A stretch of DNA of 64,000 nt from Daucus carota subsp. sativus (lineage: Eukaryota; Streptophyta; Magnoliopsida; Apiales; Apiaceae): assembly GCF_001625215.2 (NCBI RefSeq), contig NC_030383.2:11110779-11174778 (forward strand), written 5' to 3'. Positions within the stretch are counted from its first letter, which is position 1; every line of letters begins with the position of its first letter. The notes under the pieces were generated by a model, which was not told where the DNA came from, did no database searches, and was given only the letters and a program-made list of their open reading frames with translations. Position numbers and translations under genes: made by a program. Positions 1 to 12,910 of the stretch are shown here, one piece after another.

Positions 1-2
1 GC

Positions 3-92
3 GCTGGCAGAATCATCTTCCTGTACAGAAACTTGCTTCTGGGCACGGCAGATAACTTGGGTGGGCTTGGTGGAGTGAACATGGCGTTGTGA
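3..92 (+). CDS. Possible 3' end of an unidentified plus-strand gene (partial)
   Basis: Reading from base 3, one plus frame stays open for 29 codons and stops with TGA at 90-92. It gives a short tail that includes LYRNLLLGTADNLGGLGGVN. The glycine- and leucine-rich text looks protein-like, and the bases after it turn AT-rich like a 3' UTR. I do not recognise the family. The rest of the gene would lie before the window, so this could also be chance. Confidence 0.3.
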   Translation, partial: AGRIIFLYRNLLLGTADNLGGLGGVNMAL

Positions 93-1514
93 AGGAGAAG
101 ATTTAAGGAGTGCAGGGTGGTGCAAGGAACATGAAGTCGAAGCCATTTTTGTATTTTGTATGTTGTTACTCGGTGATATTTTTTAAAATTATTATTGTTG
201 AATGTGTGATAAACAAAGTTGATGAGAATCTTTTTGTGGAATGTAAATGGTTGGTTTTGGATCAGGGGATTTGCAGGAAGTGGATGACTAGATTCTTTTT
301 GATTTGGTGGATAAGATTTTCTAGTTTCTGATTGGTGCTGCACTGCCACTCGGCCACTTTCTTTACTGTTCAGTTTGGTACCATTTTTATGTGTTTTTGT
401 CTTTGAAAAATCAAATATTTATCGTGGATGAGAGTGAGTTGTCCGGGATTGCAAATTTGCGATCAATTTTACATTGTTGACCAGGTTATTTAGAGCACTC
501 ACAACCGGTGCGGATACTTTAACTGATTTAAAAAAAGTTGCTTCAAAATATTTTCAGTGACTCGCTAAAGACACGTGCTAATACTTTCTCCCTATCTTTT
601 TATATGGACCAATTTTTGAATATCTAGCGGTGGATTATATGATACATATTTTTGAATAACAACTCCAACTCATTTAAATATTAAAACCCTAGAAATTTGA
701 TTTTAATAACAGTGATTCTCGGCATGACCTTTGACTAGTTCATGGCCAATATTTCCTATGCAGCCCATGCACGATCCAAGGTTGTCAGATTGTACTTTCA
801 ATACAACCTAAGGTTGTAACTTGTAACAGCAAAAAATTGCAGTCCTATTCAGGGGCAATTTAAATGGCAATATTTGCTTGCATCCATGTCCAATCTATTG
901 CCTAATGCCTACATCATAGCCCTCAAAATAAAGCGAAACTGCAATGACACAAATGCATTTCAAACAAGTCTAAAGCAGCCCAAGGACTACTAAAACACAA
1001 CTACTTGCCCAGAGCAAACATCTACCTTCAAACCTCAGGAATGTGAATTTCTCTTGCAGACCCAGAAATGCTTCTCCAAGAAACATTCTACATTTAGAGG
1101 CAAACAACTCGGACAGGTAGTAATCAAACTAAAAAAGAAATAACAATATTAGAAAAGTGACAGCTTATTCAACCATCATTTTCCGGAATATTTGACCCCT
1201 GTACTATAGCTTCCGTTCAGAGCTACAATACAGAGTAAAAACCTTCTATACGGTAACATTTGAAAGTTACTAATCCCACTTACACAATTTTTAACATAAA
1301 CTACTAAGTTAAGCAGCACTGCAGTTAAGTCCATCAGGTAAAGCACCTAAAAAGTTACTGAGAGAGATAGAGAGAGATGGCATGATATATATACATGCAG
1401 AACATTTGATATCCAAGGGAGAGACTGTTGTAGCGATCCATGGTAGAAGCTATGAACATACGGAGAAGTCCTTCTGTAAGATTGCAATCGCCACATATCA
1501 GTTTGCCAGAATAG
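93..1514. other. Intergenic: probable 3' UTRs of two converging genes
   Basis: No gene is supported here. The left part is probably trailer of the partial gene ending at 92. The right part, roughly 850-1514, is probably the 3' UTR of the minus-strand PAT1 gene. A short CT/GA-rich run occurs near 1358-1380. Short open frames here lack protein-like composition. Confidence 0.5.
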
Positions 1515-4500
1515 CTAACCCCGTACAAATTCTGGAGTAACGAGACCGCTGCTCCCACTATGACCACTGATTCCACTTACTGGTGTGGAGCGCTTAGCAA
1601 AATCCAGTAGTAACTTCCTCTGCCGATCATTTGTGTGGGGAAGACTAGCACGTAGAACTTCTACAGGCATTTCTCTGCTTATAGCTCTTGCTGCCTCTGC
1701 ATTAATGACATCTGGGCTAGGTTGGGGGTTTTGTGCACATATGGACTGCATTATCCTGTCATATTTTCCCAGGCAATACTTAGTAAGAAGACCGAAAAAG
1801 GCATCAAATGAAGCCTGCCACAGGACAGGATTCGGCGGAACACGGTTGCTAGAGGACTGCGGATTGTTTAACAGCTGTGTTGCCCTCTCTAAGACACATA
1901 TCAACATAACAGATGCTCCATCTCCAGCAGAACTGCCAAGTGGACGAAGGGGTGGCTGCTCTGATGAACAAACCACAGCAGCAATACATGCACTCAGAGA
2001 ATTAAGGTCCATGCCACTAACACATTTGGTAACCATCTTTGCAAGACTAGAGACAGTTTCGACTGCTTCTGGATCAGAAGGAAGGCCGCCAAATAAGAAC
2101 CTTAAGTGACGAAAGATGGTCATGCAAACTATTCGGGCCAGCTCACCACCAGGAAAAAGAAGCTGAAGGTATTTTGAAATAAGCTTTCTGCCTTTTGGAA
2201 GAAAAACGAGCCATAAGAACACACTGTCATTCTTGGGATTTAGCCCAGCTGATGTTCCACTTCTCCCAAGTGGGTCAGCAAGCTGAACTGATGCTGCTAA
2301 GCCTTCCAACAGGATCTGGCGCCTCCGCCTCAGTTGAGTCCCACCATCTTGGGGCTGATTATATTGTAGAAACCTATCAATGTCCTCTACATCAAATAGG
2401 ACTCGAAGGCCATCCTCAATCGTTATTCTCGCAGCCAGCATGGGCTCCTGTTCCAAAGACCTCTCCGACATCTTCTGTTCAGCACTACCCTCGCCAGAAG
2501 CAGAGGAAGGAGGGTCGACTTCAAGGAGAGGACGAGGCCTACGAATAGAAGAGAATGAAACCCTTCCATGAGAATCAACCTGGAGATGAGGCTGGGAGTC
2601 TGAACTATTACGTGATCGAGAAGAGGGCTCCTTTAAACGAGCTGGGCAGAACTTTAGTTTTGACCTTGTTTCAGTAGATTTTTTTTCAAGACGAGCTTGG
2701 TGGTAGTAGTCATCTATATAAGGATCACTGCTCTGTGTTGCGGCATGCTGTATTTTAAGAATACCTTCTATTTCATCAGCAGTCATATATTTGGATCTAA
2801 ATTGTGGCCGATTGTAATCACTTTGCTGGCTGGCATCAGAACTTTGTTGAGATAACCACGCATGTTTACCTTTTTGTGAAACTTTAGGTCGTTGATCCCT
2901 CATATCAGCTGATTTATGTTTTCTCAGACGTGATGGTGGAGAAGGAAGGGCATTATAGAACTGGGATTGCAGAGATGAATAACGTGATAAAGATGGTTGA
3001 ATTGGAAGATGGAGCCTATGGTGCTGTTGCTGCTGCTGCTGTGACATTAAATGCGGGGAAACCAAATTACTTTGATGCGGAAATTGCTGTTGCAAAATGT
3101 TATTCATGACACTGGACTGATCCCCAAGAAGTAGCCCTGCACGGTTGTTCCAGTAATTTTGTGACCCACTACCAAGAGAAATATCAGGTGAGAGTAAATG
3201 AGGGATATTTCCACTATAACGGTACCCATGAGGCACACCAGTCATATGAATACTGGAGTTAGACAAGGGAGAGAGGTGTGGCGTAGAGAAGGGTAACTGA
3301 GGCCCACTACCCAGAGATGACAATTTCAGGTGTTGCGGATGGTGGTGAGGTGAAGACAATTGAGATATGCCACCTGGAGGAGGGTATGAACTGAAAGCTG
3401 ATTCTGACTCTAAATTAGTTTCAATAGGATATTGTTGCTGATGTTGCTGCAGCGGGTATGAAGCTGTCCTGTATATAGGTTTTGACTCCGGAACAAGGAC
3501 AGAAGAGAGATGTGGTTGGGAAGACCATCTTTTGCTTTCCTGGAAGCTCTCTGTGTCAGATATATGCTGATCTAACCAGTCAGGGAAATCCAATTCCTGT
3601 GACCATTCTGCAGCAGAGGAACCTGCAAACAAGTTTTGCTACTCAGTTTTTCAATTTAAATAATGGGGATAAAAAGAAAAAGGTAAACTGCTTAGAAATC
3701 AGGAGCATGTATATCAGTATATGTAAAATGAATGATGTCTAAACAAATTATCCAAAATGATGAGACAGAACTCAAATGCAGTAAATAACCCAATTTACAA
3801 GTATTTTAGCCAGAATTTGGCTAGGTCACGAAGCAATTTTCAAGTCTCTACCATAAAGTAAAACAAATTATGCAAAAGAACAGTAACCATACTACAAAGA
3901 ACCTTTGTTCGCCATTCAAGGAGGTACCTTTGCCCTTATCGAGCAGGCATTTTAGACATACAAATTGACTATTGGCTAGTATCAGTTATGTAACTTAATT
4001 AAAAGTTAGTCAGATGGTGGCTCTACTATATTGTAATATCCAATCTTAGATTTCTTAACTACCTGATGATCTGTAAAACAAATCATGCAAAAACCACGAT
4101 AACCATACTACAAAGAACCTTTGTTCGCAATTTAAGGTAAGTACATTTTCCCTTACCAAACAAGCATTTTACACATACAGATTGACAATTTACTAATATC
4201 AGTTATTTGACCAAAATAAAAGTTAGACAAGCTGCGGAAATTTCACGGCGTAAGTGTGGAATGAGTCTAACGAGAAACCAAACCCAAGAGTATTGAAGGG
4301 GAAAGCTACAATTAAATGTAGTCTCATATTTATTCATTACACCAGGTCATCAGTTTCAGTGATTTCTCAATTTATTGCCAACTGATGATTTGGTGTCATT
4401 GGTGACCAAGCCAGAAACTAATAAGGCATTTTGGAGAAGCAAATTTGTCATTTCCATGCTTGTTAACAATAAAGAAGCTGCTTTTCTAGTAGTAAGGACA

Positions 4501-7500
4501 AGCACAGTTACATGACATTACAAAATATTTAAGGGTCACCAGATTAGTTGCATTGCTAATATATAATGTCCAAATCTGGAAGTAAAATTAAACATTCTAA
4601 GTATAAAAGCAATATAAAAGATCTTAAACGGAGAAAGCAAGAGCAAAACGTTTACTAACTTTCCCTTGAAAAAGAACCAGATCCGCGATCACCGATAACT
4701 CCAGGATGTCTAGGTCCAGTGACAACTTTGTTTATCTGTACAAAAGAAATCTTGTTAAAGGAATTATAAGAGTTGGACCATAAAAATAAGTTCATAACTT
4801 TGAGGAAAAGGGACTTGCGAATAGTAATGCAGGATGGGTTGTTAAGCTGATGCACGAACTGGACAAATAAATTGATCAACTTGGGTGGACAGACCGTAGC
4901 AAATCCACTACCCCAGAGGTTACCCTATGGCAGAAGGAAGAAAACTATGGATCGCATCCCATAAACAAAATGTTTCTCAACCACGGAAGGAAAACACTAT
5001 TGACCAAAACCCATAAACAAAGAGGAGAATCAATTAAATACTCAATAGTATCTGGCAGACATATAAAGCGAATAGAAACCCAAAAACATAACCAGATGGA
5101 CTAACCCAAAATATTGGTCTTATCATATATAATATATATAGTAAATAAACTCCGAGTCCTATGTACACAACATATAGATACAAACAGTTAAAAATATATG
5201 TCCGGTCTCCGAAAAAAGATTCATTTAAACTAATCTAATAGAATATATAATCGTTTTCCTTTCTGTTGACTTCTGTCCGCAATCAGTTTCCCCTTGTCTA
5301 AAAAACTCGATCACGGGGTTTGTAAGAAGAAAAAAAACCTGCAAAAGTGAAATGGAACCAATAAATTCCTTTGGCGGTTCTTCGTAAAGAGCTCATGTGC
5401 GAAGAACTTTGAGAATTGACTTGCACTTAAAGGAGACTCAAAAGATTCTTTGAGAAATAAACCACATATGATCACCACCAACAATAGCATCAACCAATTC
5501 ATATTCCTTGAATGTTTTCTACGCCTTAATTTTTAACAGCGATCTTCATATTTTTAACTTGTTTAACCTCCTCTATTAACTCTCTTTGTAACTCTAGCTG
5601 ATTTACTTGTCTACCAATACGGTTTGGCAAAACAAACTAATTATTTCTCCTCGGTTGTTAAAACCTAAGATATTGTCAACCTCACAATGTTGTACCTTTG
5701 AATCATATATCCAACACTACCCAAGCAACAAATAAGCGATAACCATAGGAAAATCAAAATTACAAGGAAGTAGTGTGCAATGTCCAAAACCATTAGTAAC
5801 CGCCAAACATTTTGCAACTGTAATTGAATAGTCAACACAAGAAATCTTAATAATATGGAGAACACATTCAATCTGAAAGTTTAATGATTTCACAAGAGCA
5901 TCAGGAACACAATCAAGAGCCTTGAATCATTCTCACAAAAGAAGAAATCAAAAAATAATAATGTCATAAGACCTCTTCTCTCTCCATTTCACGTCTTTCC
6001 TTTTCTTAATTCCATCTCTCCCAACTTTTCAAATTCATAGTATTCTTCATCCAACTCATGCAACAGAAACTCATATTCACATAACATGCTTCGAAGACGA
6101 CAAGAATAAACTTTATAAAGTAGCAAATCACATTCTCAGATTTTACTTGACGTAGCAAAAGTTATATATGGAACAGCTGGAATTGAAGGATGAAGTTGAT
6201 AGGAGCTGATTTGTCAAATTCAGCAACTAAAAGGAAACAATTGTCAGATTTAAAAGTTCAAAGATTGAAATGTCAAATTCAGGGCCACAGGGGTTGATCT
6301 GTCAAGAATCTGGAGTTCACGGGCTTTTATGAATTATTTTGAAACTTTAAGACTGGACTAAAAATTCTGGAAAGTTGAGGGAAGATTGTTTTTCCTGGAA
6401 GTATGGCCTACATTGCAATTTCAAGATATTCGATATCTGGTTTGAAAAAAATTTAGAAAGTGAGGTCACCCAACTATAATCTTGCAAAATGTATGACAAG
6501 TTCAGGGTTACCCTTAGTTCCAGCAGCCTGCAGCCACCACACAGATTTCCAGGTTTGCACTTGTGCTCATCCCAGATCTATTCTCTCCCCCTTTTTGATA
6601 CTATGATTCTTTTTTCCTCTGAACTTTTTATAAAACTTGACTACACTAACACTTCTAAAGTTTAATGAATGATGAACTTGAATTTGTATTGGTTTCAGTC
6701 CTTTCGTGAGGACATCACATTCATAACATGCCATTCAAACTTTTCATACTATACAAATATAAACAATATTTCTCTCTAGACCAGATAAATATAATCTGAT
6801 TTATAACATATTCCCAGCATCTCACAATACTAGTCTCTTTTGAAGCAAAAAACATTGCCGTAATACATATCTATTTCTCTGTCTAAGATATGGGGACATT
6901 ATTTCCAGGTCATACTTTTTGAAAATTGCATAGTAATTAATGAGCGGTCAAGAGTCTTAAGTAGTTTTATATTCTGATTAAATTGCAATTACGATGGGAA
7001 ATCTTGGAACTTTATCATCAATTTTTTATTAATAAATGCGATAATTCAAAAAGAGGCTAGTATTGTAGGATGGAGGGTGGGATATATCCTAGGGAGTATA
7101 CAATAATCCTCCTATGTTCACATTTGCACCCATCACAGAGCTAGAGCAAGATGTAGATGCCAAAGAAAAAACTACAAAACAGTGATCAGTTGAACTCTCA
7201 TATTACAGGGATAATTAAAGGAACATCGCAATTGATCTTAAAGATATACTTATACGACACTCAAAGGTAAATGCATGTTAAAAATTTAGCAAGGAAAACA
7301 CATAATTATCAGATAAAATTGATTTCCTAAAGAAACAACTCCCTTCAACTAACAGGAATTCAGTAATCTCACAACTATATTATGTAAAACTAGAATTCGT
7401 TTTTCATAGATCCATACATTTATTGGGTCAACAAATCTATATCAGTTGAGCAAGTAAATAGTTGCTATGGAGCTATCAATGTATAATTAAGTGGAAACAG

Positions 7501-8642
7501 CAGACCATGTCACAGTAAAGAGACAATACAAGAAGACAGAAAAAGAGACAACACGCGTTAATGTGATTTTCTAATAATACTACTTATTAATAAAATTTAC
7601 AGAATAGTCTCAAAGCTCAAAGAGTGAAACCTCAAAATTCACAGGAGATAGTGAAACTGACCTTAGAAAATATTGTCGCCAGGTCATCCACATCAGAGAG
7701 AGATCCTATACCTGATTCCTGGCCAAATTTAAAACGGGGAAAAGCAGAAGTAAGAAGGTAAGTGATTGGACAGCTTCAAGCGAATTATAGAGAATCATAG
7801 CCAATGAAAACCCAATATACATATGTTTGCAAGGAAAAAGTGGCATATGAGAAAGATTGATCAGGTAACTATTACATCTTCCATATAATTTTGGAAAAAG
7901 GTCAAAAATCTAGTAACATAGGGTAAACAATAAGATGAAACCTATAAAAAATTAGTGCAAAGAGAAAAAATCCTCCTTATCCAGATGTCTTCTGAGCTAT
8001 ATGACTGGATGTCTTTTAAACGAAATATACCAGAATATGGCCACACTAGGAGAACAATAATTAATGAACCCAAATTACCTTACAAGCACTCATGCTGATT
8101 GCGAAGTTGTAAACACTTTCTTACCAATAGGCAACAAGTCACAATATTTTGGTAACCATCAGACGATTCAGGAAAGTAAGAATTAAAAATCTAAAGGAAC
8201 TTGTGTAAAAAACACAGGTTACGAGCTCTATGTAGTGTTTGTGTGTGTGTGTGAGCAGAGAAAGATGTTAAGAGATGGCACATGAGCCATAAATCTTTCA
8301 TGTAGTTTCCGTGCAATCCCAAAACGGCTCGAAAACAAATGACAACCATATTTCAGGGATGTGTTTAATACCCCAACAATCACCTCCGCTTACATGTGTG
8401 TGTGTGTGTGTGTATTTCATTATGCTTCGCAAAGACAGTTCAAGAAATATTACTTATAATACACCTTTATCAGCCAGTAAGACATCCAAAATTTTAGACA
8501 CCAATATAAACATTTATCAATTAAAAGCTAAAAATTGACTACTGAACTATATAAAGAGACCTATGTTACTGACTTAAAGATGGAAGCAAGAGAAGACACA
8601 CACACACACACACACAAACACATACATACATACATACATACA

Positions 8643-8715
<73 letters not shown>

Positions 8716-9696
8716 TTGAATTAATAATTTCTACCCAAACTTGATACTGCATCTAATAGTAGCAAGTAATACTACTTAACCATAAATACCTGCTCCTTAT
8801 CAAACAAATGATATTCATCATCGCCAAAACCAAGTACAGATGCATCATTCGCCTCATCTTCCAGTCCTCTCAGCACAGTGCCTTGCGCTCCATCTTGTCC
8901 AAAAAATGCATATTGTGATGCATCAAATAGTGCAGCATCTGCATTTGAAATTCAACTTAGTTTTTCATGAAAACGTATAAACACTAATGATCTTGTCTAA
9001 AAAGCTGCTGGGCTAAAGAAAAAATATAGTTCATCAAACTGGCAGGGTGTTTACGTGGAAGGGCACATGATAGTAAAAGTAAATAGATGGATTCATGCCA
9101 GACGAAACAGATCAATCCTTTTATGGTTCACAAAACAAAACAAAAAATTGTAACAACTTCATAATCAAGAATATGATACAATTGAAGTTCACTAAATAAA
9201 TACCCCACACTGACTTCAATTAGTGACACTGTCATTTAAATAAATTAGAAATAAAAATAACAAGAATTAAACCTCTCCACGAAACAACAGCTTCTTTAGA
9301 CCGCGTGGTTCACTAAAAGTAATAAAACAGAAAGTTACGGAAAACTATTTTTCCAAGCTGTGCCCAAAACAATAACATTCACACAAATCAGACAATCATA
9401 TATCATTATACAAGCACAACTCATATCCCTTAGCACCATCTTTACCGTAAACAAAACCGAGCAAATTCCCGCAATCAAACAACAAATATAACTTGAAAAC
9501 ACAACACACCCCATCAATTCAATTACAAAAAGATTCAACTTAATAAAACAAGCTCTCAAAGATTAAAAAAACACAAAAATTAAACACACAGATAAATTTA
9601 TAAGCAAACAGTAAAAACCCAAGTCAAAAGAAGCAGCTAACCTGAAGTAAAACTTGAAGAAAAGTGATTTAATTCATTAGAATCAGATCTCTCCAT
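1515..9696 (-). CDS. PAT1: PAT1 homolog, mRNA decapping activator (5 exons, 814 aa)
   Basis: PAT1 proteins bridge deadenylated mRNA, the LSM1-7 ring, the DEAD-box helicase DHH1/RH and decapping enzymes in cytoplasmic P-bodies. Coding exons on minus are 9696-9642, 8938-8790, 7718-7662, 4735-4660 and 3622-1515. All junctions are GT-AG and the phases fit, giving 815 codons with the stop. Residues ~23-33 ([11 protein letters not shown]) are the conserved N-terminal helicase-binding motif. Acidic and serine-rich text follows. The middle is rich in Q, H and P (QQQQQQHHR). A conserved block near [13 protein letters not shown] and [13 protein letters not shown] precedes the C-terminal helical Pat1 domain over the last ~280 residues. 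Length matches plant PAT1 proteins. The N-terminal start [12 protein letters not shown] is chosen because it splices in frame to the helicase motif. Family assignment is firm; the role is taken from the family. Confidence 0.93.
3858..4230. repeat. Tandem duplication (~215-bp period) in PAT1 intron 4
   Basis: Two imperfect copies begin near 3858 and 4073. Both contain GTAAAACAAATYATGCAAAA, then ACCATACTACAAAGAACC, then TTGTTCGC. They diverge by scattered substitutions and small indels, so the duplication is old. It lies inside the 1.0-kb intron 3623-4659 and does not touch coding sequence. Confidence 0.75.
8596..8717. repeat. Compound microsatellite (AC)n(ATAC)n(AT)n(AG)n in PAT1 intron 2
   Basis: Four adjoining simple repeats follow each other without unique spacers: CA dinucleotides, about fourteen CATA units, a TA run and a GA run. 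Two short GT runs lie nearby at ~8238-8253 and ~8396-8413. Open reading frames called across it are repeat artefacts. Confidence 0.95.
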
Positions 9697-11209
9697 GTTT
9701 GTTCAGACACAAAGCCAGTTCATTTGTGATCAGCTACACTTATATCTGCTTCCTGCAAGAAGAAAAAAAGAGGGTTTGGAGGGTGTGAAAGTAGAGAATT
9801 GCACAAAATCGATGAGAAGATGGATACCCAAATCGGTGAAGAACAGAGAGAAGATGGCCGCAGTTGCTGTGCGGTGCGGGCAATATGATAGAGCCAAAGC
9901 ACCGACCACTGTGTGAATTGTAGGTATGTAATGATATTATATTGTGTGTTTTTCTAGAATTTTTTTTTTATTTATCAAAAATGTGCATTTGATGTTAAAA
10001 CCGGATGTAGTCAGAATTAATTTAATTTATTTCTAAATTTATATATATTTGTATTATTATATTGTACGAATCGATTATCTTATAAAATCAAAATAGTATA
10101 ATTATATATATGTGATAAAAATATTATATATTATATATTATATATATAAGAAATATCATTAACAAATAATATAAGTATTATAAGTTATTAGTTATTACCA
10201 TATTTTATATGTCATCTCATTTGACATTTTAATTTTGTGATTGTGTATGTACAAGAATTTAGTAAAATTTATTTATTTAGATAAGGATTCGCATGTGAGT
10301 ATGATAAAAAAGAAACATAAAGAAAATACTATCGAATGCTTCTGTGACTAATTGACACCAAAAATTTCTTTTAATCAGAATTAATAAAAATTGAGGATCT
10401 TTAAAAACTTTGAAATGAAAAGGAGAAGGAACAAAAGATTTATTGTTTAATTAACTTTGCATACAAGAAAATTAACGACTTTCAGAACTTTGAATAATCA
10501 AACCTCATTAATTTCTTGCGTGGAAAATAGTGTAGTCAAAAATGTTCTCAAAAATATTTTTTTTAAACTTAATTAACGATGTATGATTGGTTCTATCCAT
10601 CATAATAATAATAATAATAATAATAGGACTCGGCATATAAAGATATTTAATTAAAATTAGTCATATTTTGTCACCTTAATGTGGGGAAAAAAAATAGGAA
10701 CAGATACATTACACTGTGTTCTTGCTAAGAGTGGTCAAAAACTGAATTAGTGAATTGTCAAGAGCGGTCAAAAACTGAATGAGCAAGGATATGTATATCA
10801 TGTGAGCATGGCCGGGTGACTCTTCTAACTAATATCTTGTCAAGTCCTCTAACACATACTAATAATTATTTTTTTAGATGAAGATTTTTAGTTGATGAAA
10901 AATTTTATACATAAAATAATCATCATTATCAATTAGATTCAAACTAATAAAATTCCATCACCTTGATAAAATCTAACTAAAAAAAAGAGTTGACAACCTC
11001 TATCCACAAGTTATCAAATTATCCACAACTTCTTTGTTAGTGTCATACCCTCATGATGAAGAACATGTCATAGATATGGATGGAATAGTGATAGATACCA
11101 ACACTACAGTCATCAATAATTGTTAAGAGCAAAACTGGACTTTGCTTCTTCCTCACAAGTCCTTTTGTTCAAACTGATTTTGGCAAGTCCTTTTTAGTCT
11201 TTTTTTTCT
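9697..11209. other. Intergenic: PAT1 5' region and AT-rich spacer
   Basis: The first ~220 bases are probably PAT1 5' UTR and promoter on the minus strand. The rest is strongly AT-rich, with poly-T tracts and an ATA trinucleotide run at about 10601-10624. A repeated phrase, GGTCAAAAACTGAAT, occurs twice near 10732 and 10767. No gene seen. Confidence 0.6.
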
Positions 11210-11217
11210 TATAAATA
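11210..11217 (+). promoter_or_regulatory. Probable TATA box of the first UGT gene
   Basis: TATAAATA lies 45 bases before the ATG at 11255. Transcription starting ~30 bases downstream would begin at about 11240, right at the upstream in-frame ATG. This favours the second ATG (MVRAEL) as the real start. Confidence 0.5.
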
Positions 11218-11254
11218 AGTCTCATTGATTTTTTAACTATTGTTATTACTGAAA

Positions 11255-12724
11255 ATGGTGAGAGCAGAGTTGATCTTTATCCCAGCTCCTGGAATTGGTC
11301 ATCTGGTATCTGCAGTGGAGGTTGCAAAGCTCCTGGTTCGTCGCGATGAGCGTATCTCCATCAGCATCCTGTTGTTAAAATTGCCTTTTCATGCAGGGGT
11401 TGCTGCTTTTACTGAGAACCTTAAGAAGGATGCTCCAGACTGTATAGACTTTGTAGACATCCCTGCAGTAGATGAGTCCATTATGACAGACCTCATGTCT
11501 CTGCCACATAACTCTTTCCTTGAGTCCTTCGTCTCGAGCCAGCGGGCTCAGGTGACAGATGTGGTTGCAACAATTTTGAAAAGATCAGAGGCTACTAAGC
11601 TAGGTGGATTTGTGCTTGACATGTTCTGCACTCCTATGATAGAAGCGGCTAATGAGTTTAATGTGCCAGCCTATGTGTTTTTCACTTCTGGTGCTTCTTT
11701 TCTTGGATTCATTTTTTATGCTCAATTTCTCAAAGATAGCAAAGGCCAGGACATTTCTGAGTTCAAGGACTCTGGCGTGGAGCTCTCTGTACCGGCTTTC
11801 TCAATTCCAGTTCCCGATAAGGTTTTTCCTTCGGTGATGCTAAGCGAGGGGGGATCTTCCAGAATGAGTATTGTAGCGAGAAGACTACGTGAGGTGAAAG
11901 CTATTTTAATCAATTCTGTATTAGAACTGGAAACTCATGCTTTTAAGTCCCTTGCAGATGATGAGGACATCCCGCTTATCTACCCTGTTGGGCCTATAAT
12001 AAATCTTGAAAGAGGTGAGCCAACACCGCGGAACAGAGAATCTGATGAGGCTATTATGAGCTGGTTGGACAGCCAACCATGTTCATCTGTGGTATTTTTG
12101 TGCTTTGGGAGTATGGGAAGTTTTTCTGAAGACCAAGTAATGGAGATTGCATGTGCTTTGGAGCTCAGTGGTAAGCGTTTCTTGTGGTCTCTACGATGCC
12201 CATTGAAAGATAATAAAAAGATGGAACTGCCAAAAGATTATGAGGATTATGTTGAGGTGTTGCCAGAAGGATTCCTGGAGCGGACATCAGGAATAGGGAA
12301 AGTTATTGGATGGGCGCCACAGGTGAAAATCCTTTCTCATCCAGCAGTTGGAGGATTTGTGTCGCATTGTGGGTGGAACTCTACGCTGGAGAGTTTATGG
12401 TGTGGTGTGCCAATAGCTGCGTGGCCAGTCTATTCTGAACAGCAAACTAATGCATTTCAGCTAGTAAAAGAGTTGGGACTGGCAATAGAAATTAAGTTGG
12501 ATTATCATAAAGACATTGTAACAAATGAAGCATCGGTACTAGTGACAGCAGAAGAAATAGAAAGGGGTATAAGATGTCTAATGGAGGAAGAAGGTGAAGT
12601 GAGAAAGAAGGTGAAAATGATGAAAGCCATATGCAGAAAAGCCACTGCAGAAGGAGGCTCGTCGTACAATTCACTTGGACACTTCATCGAGGATGTCCTA
12701 GATAATATCAAGCAAGGGGAATGA
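11255..12724 (+). CDS. UGT71-like UDP-glycosyltransferase 1 (intronless, 489 aa)
   Basis: Family 1 plant glycosyltransferase, expected to move glucose from UDP-glucose to a hydroxyl of a small phenolic or terpenoid acceptor in the cytosol. The catalytic base is His16 in PAPGIGHL, with its usual partner Asp122 in GGFVLDMF. The PSPG sugar-donor box runs from Trp353 ([16 protein letters not shown]) to Gln396 (YSEQQ). It is the standard 44 residues and ends in Gln, which is typical of glucose donors. LCFGSMGSF precedes it. An in-frame ATG at 11240 would add five residues, but all cluster members share the start (M)xRxELIF. This is the only plus-strand member and sits tail-to-tail with the next gene, 186 bases away. 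Family is sure; UGT71 is likely; the acceptor is unknown. Confidence 0.93.
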   Translation: MVRAELIFIPAPGIGHLVSAVEVAKLLVRRDERISISILLLKLPFHAGVAAFTENLKKDAPDCIDFVDIPAVDESIMTDLMSLPHNSFLESFVSSQRAQVTDVVATILKRSEATKLGGFVLDMFCTPMIEAANEFNVPAYVFFTSGASFLGFIFYAQFLKDSKGQDISEFKDSGVELSVPAFSIPVPDKVFPSVMLSEGGSSRMSIVARRLREVKAILINSVLELETHAFKSLADDEDIPLIYPVGPIINLERGEPTPRNRESDEAIMSWLDSQPCSSVVFLCFGSMGSFSEDQVMEIACALELSGKRFLWSLRCPLKDNKKMELPKDYEDYVEVLPEGFLERTSGIGKVIGWAPQVKILSHPAVGGFVSHCGWNSTLESLWCGVPIAAWPVYSEQQTNAFQLVKELGLAIEIKLDYHKDIVTNEASVLVTAEEIERGIRCLMEEEGEVRKKVKMMKAICRKATAEGGSSYNSLGHFIEDVLDNIKQGE

Positions 12725-12910
12725 TCAGAACCTGTTAGGCTGAACCCTGCATGTAAAGTGAAAATGAAACTATGGTTTTATGTAATACAAAGCAATCTGT
12801 GTTAATCTGGTTCTTTTTTATTTAGAATTTTACAGGAGGTGAAAGAAATGCAAATCAAGAAAACTTTGTGCTTGTAATATATTTTACAATAACAAATTTG
12901 GAGGCTCTTC

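Noticed and set aside
1585-2548. Plus-strand open frames opposite the PAT1 last exon
   Set aside because: They are antisense shadows of a strongly conserved coding exon and show no domain of their own.
8535-8752. Repeat proteins of His/Thr/Tyr or Met/Tyr/Val/Cys on both strands
   Set aside because: They translate the compound microsatellite only.
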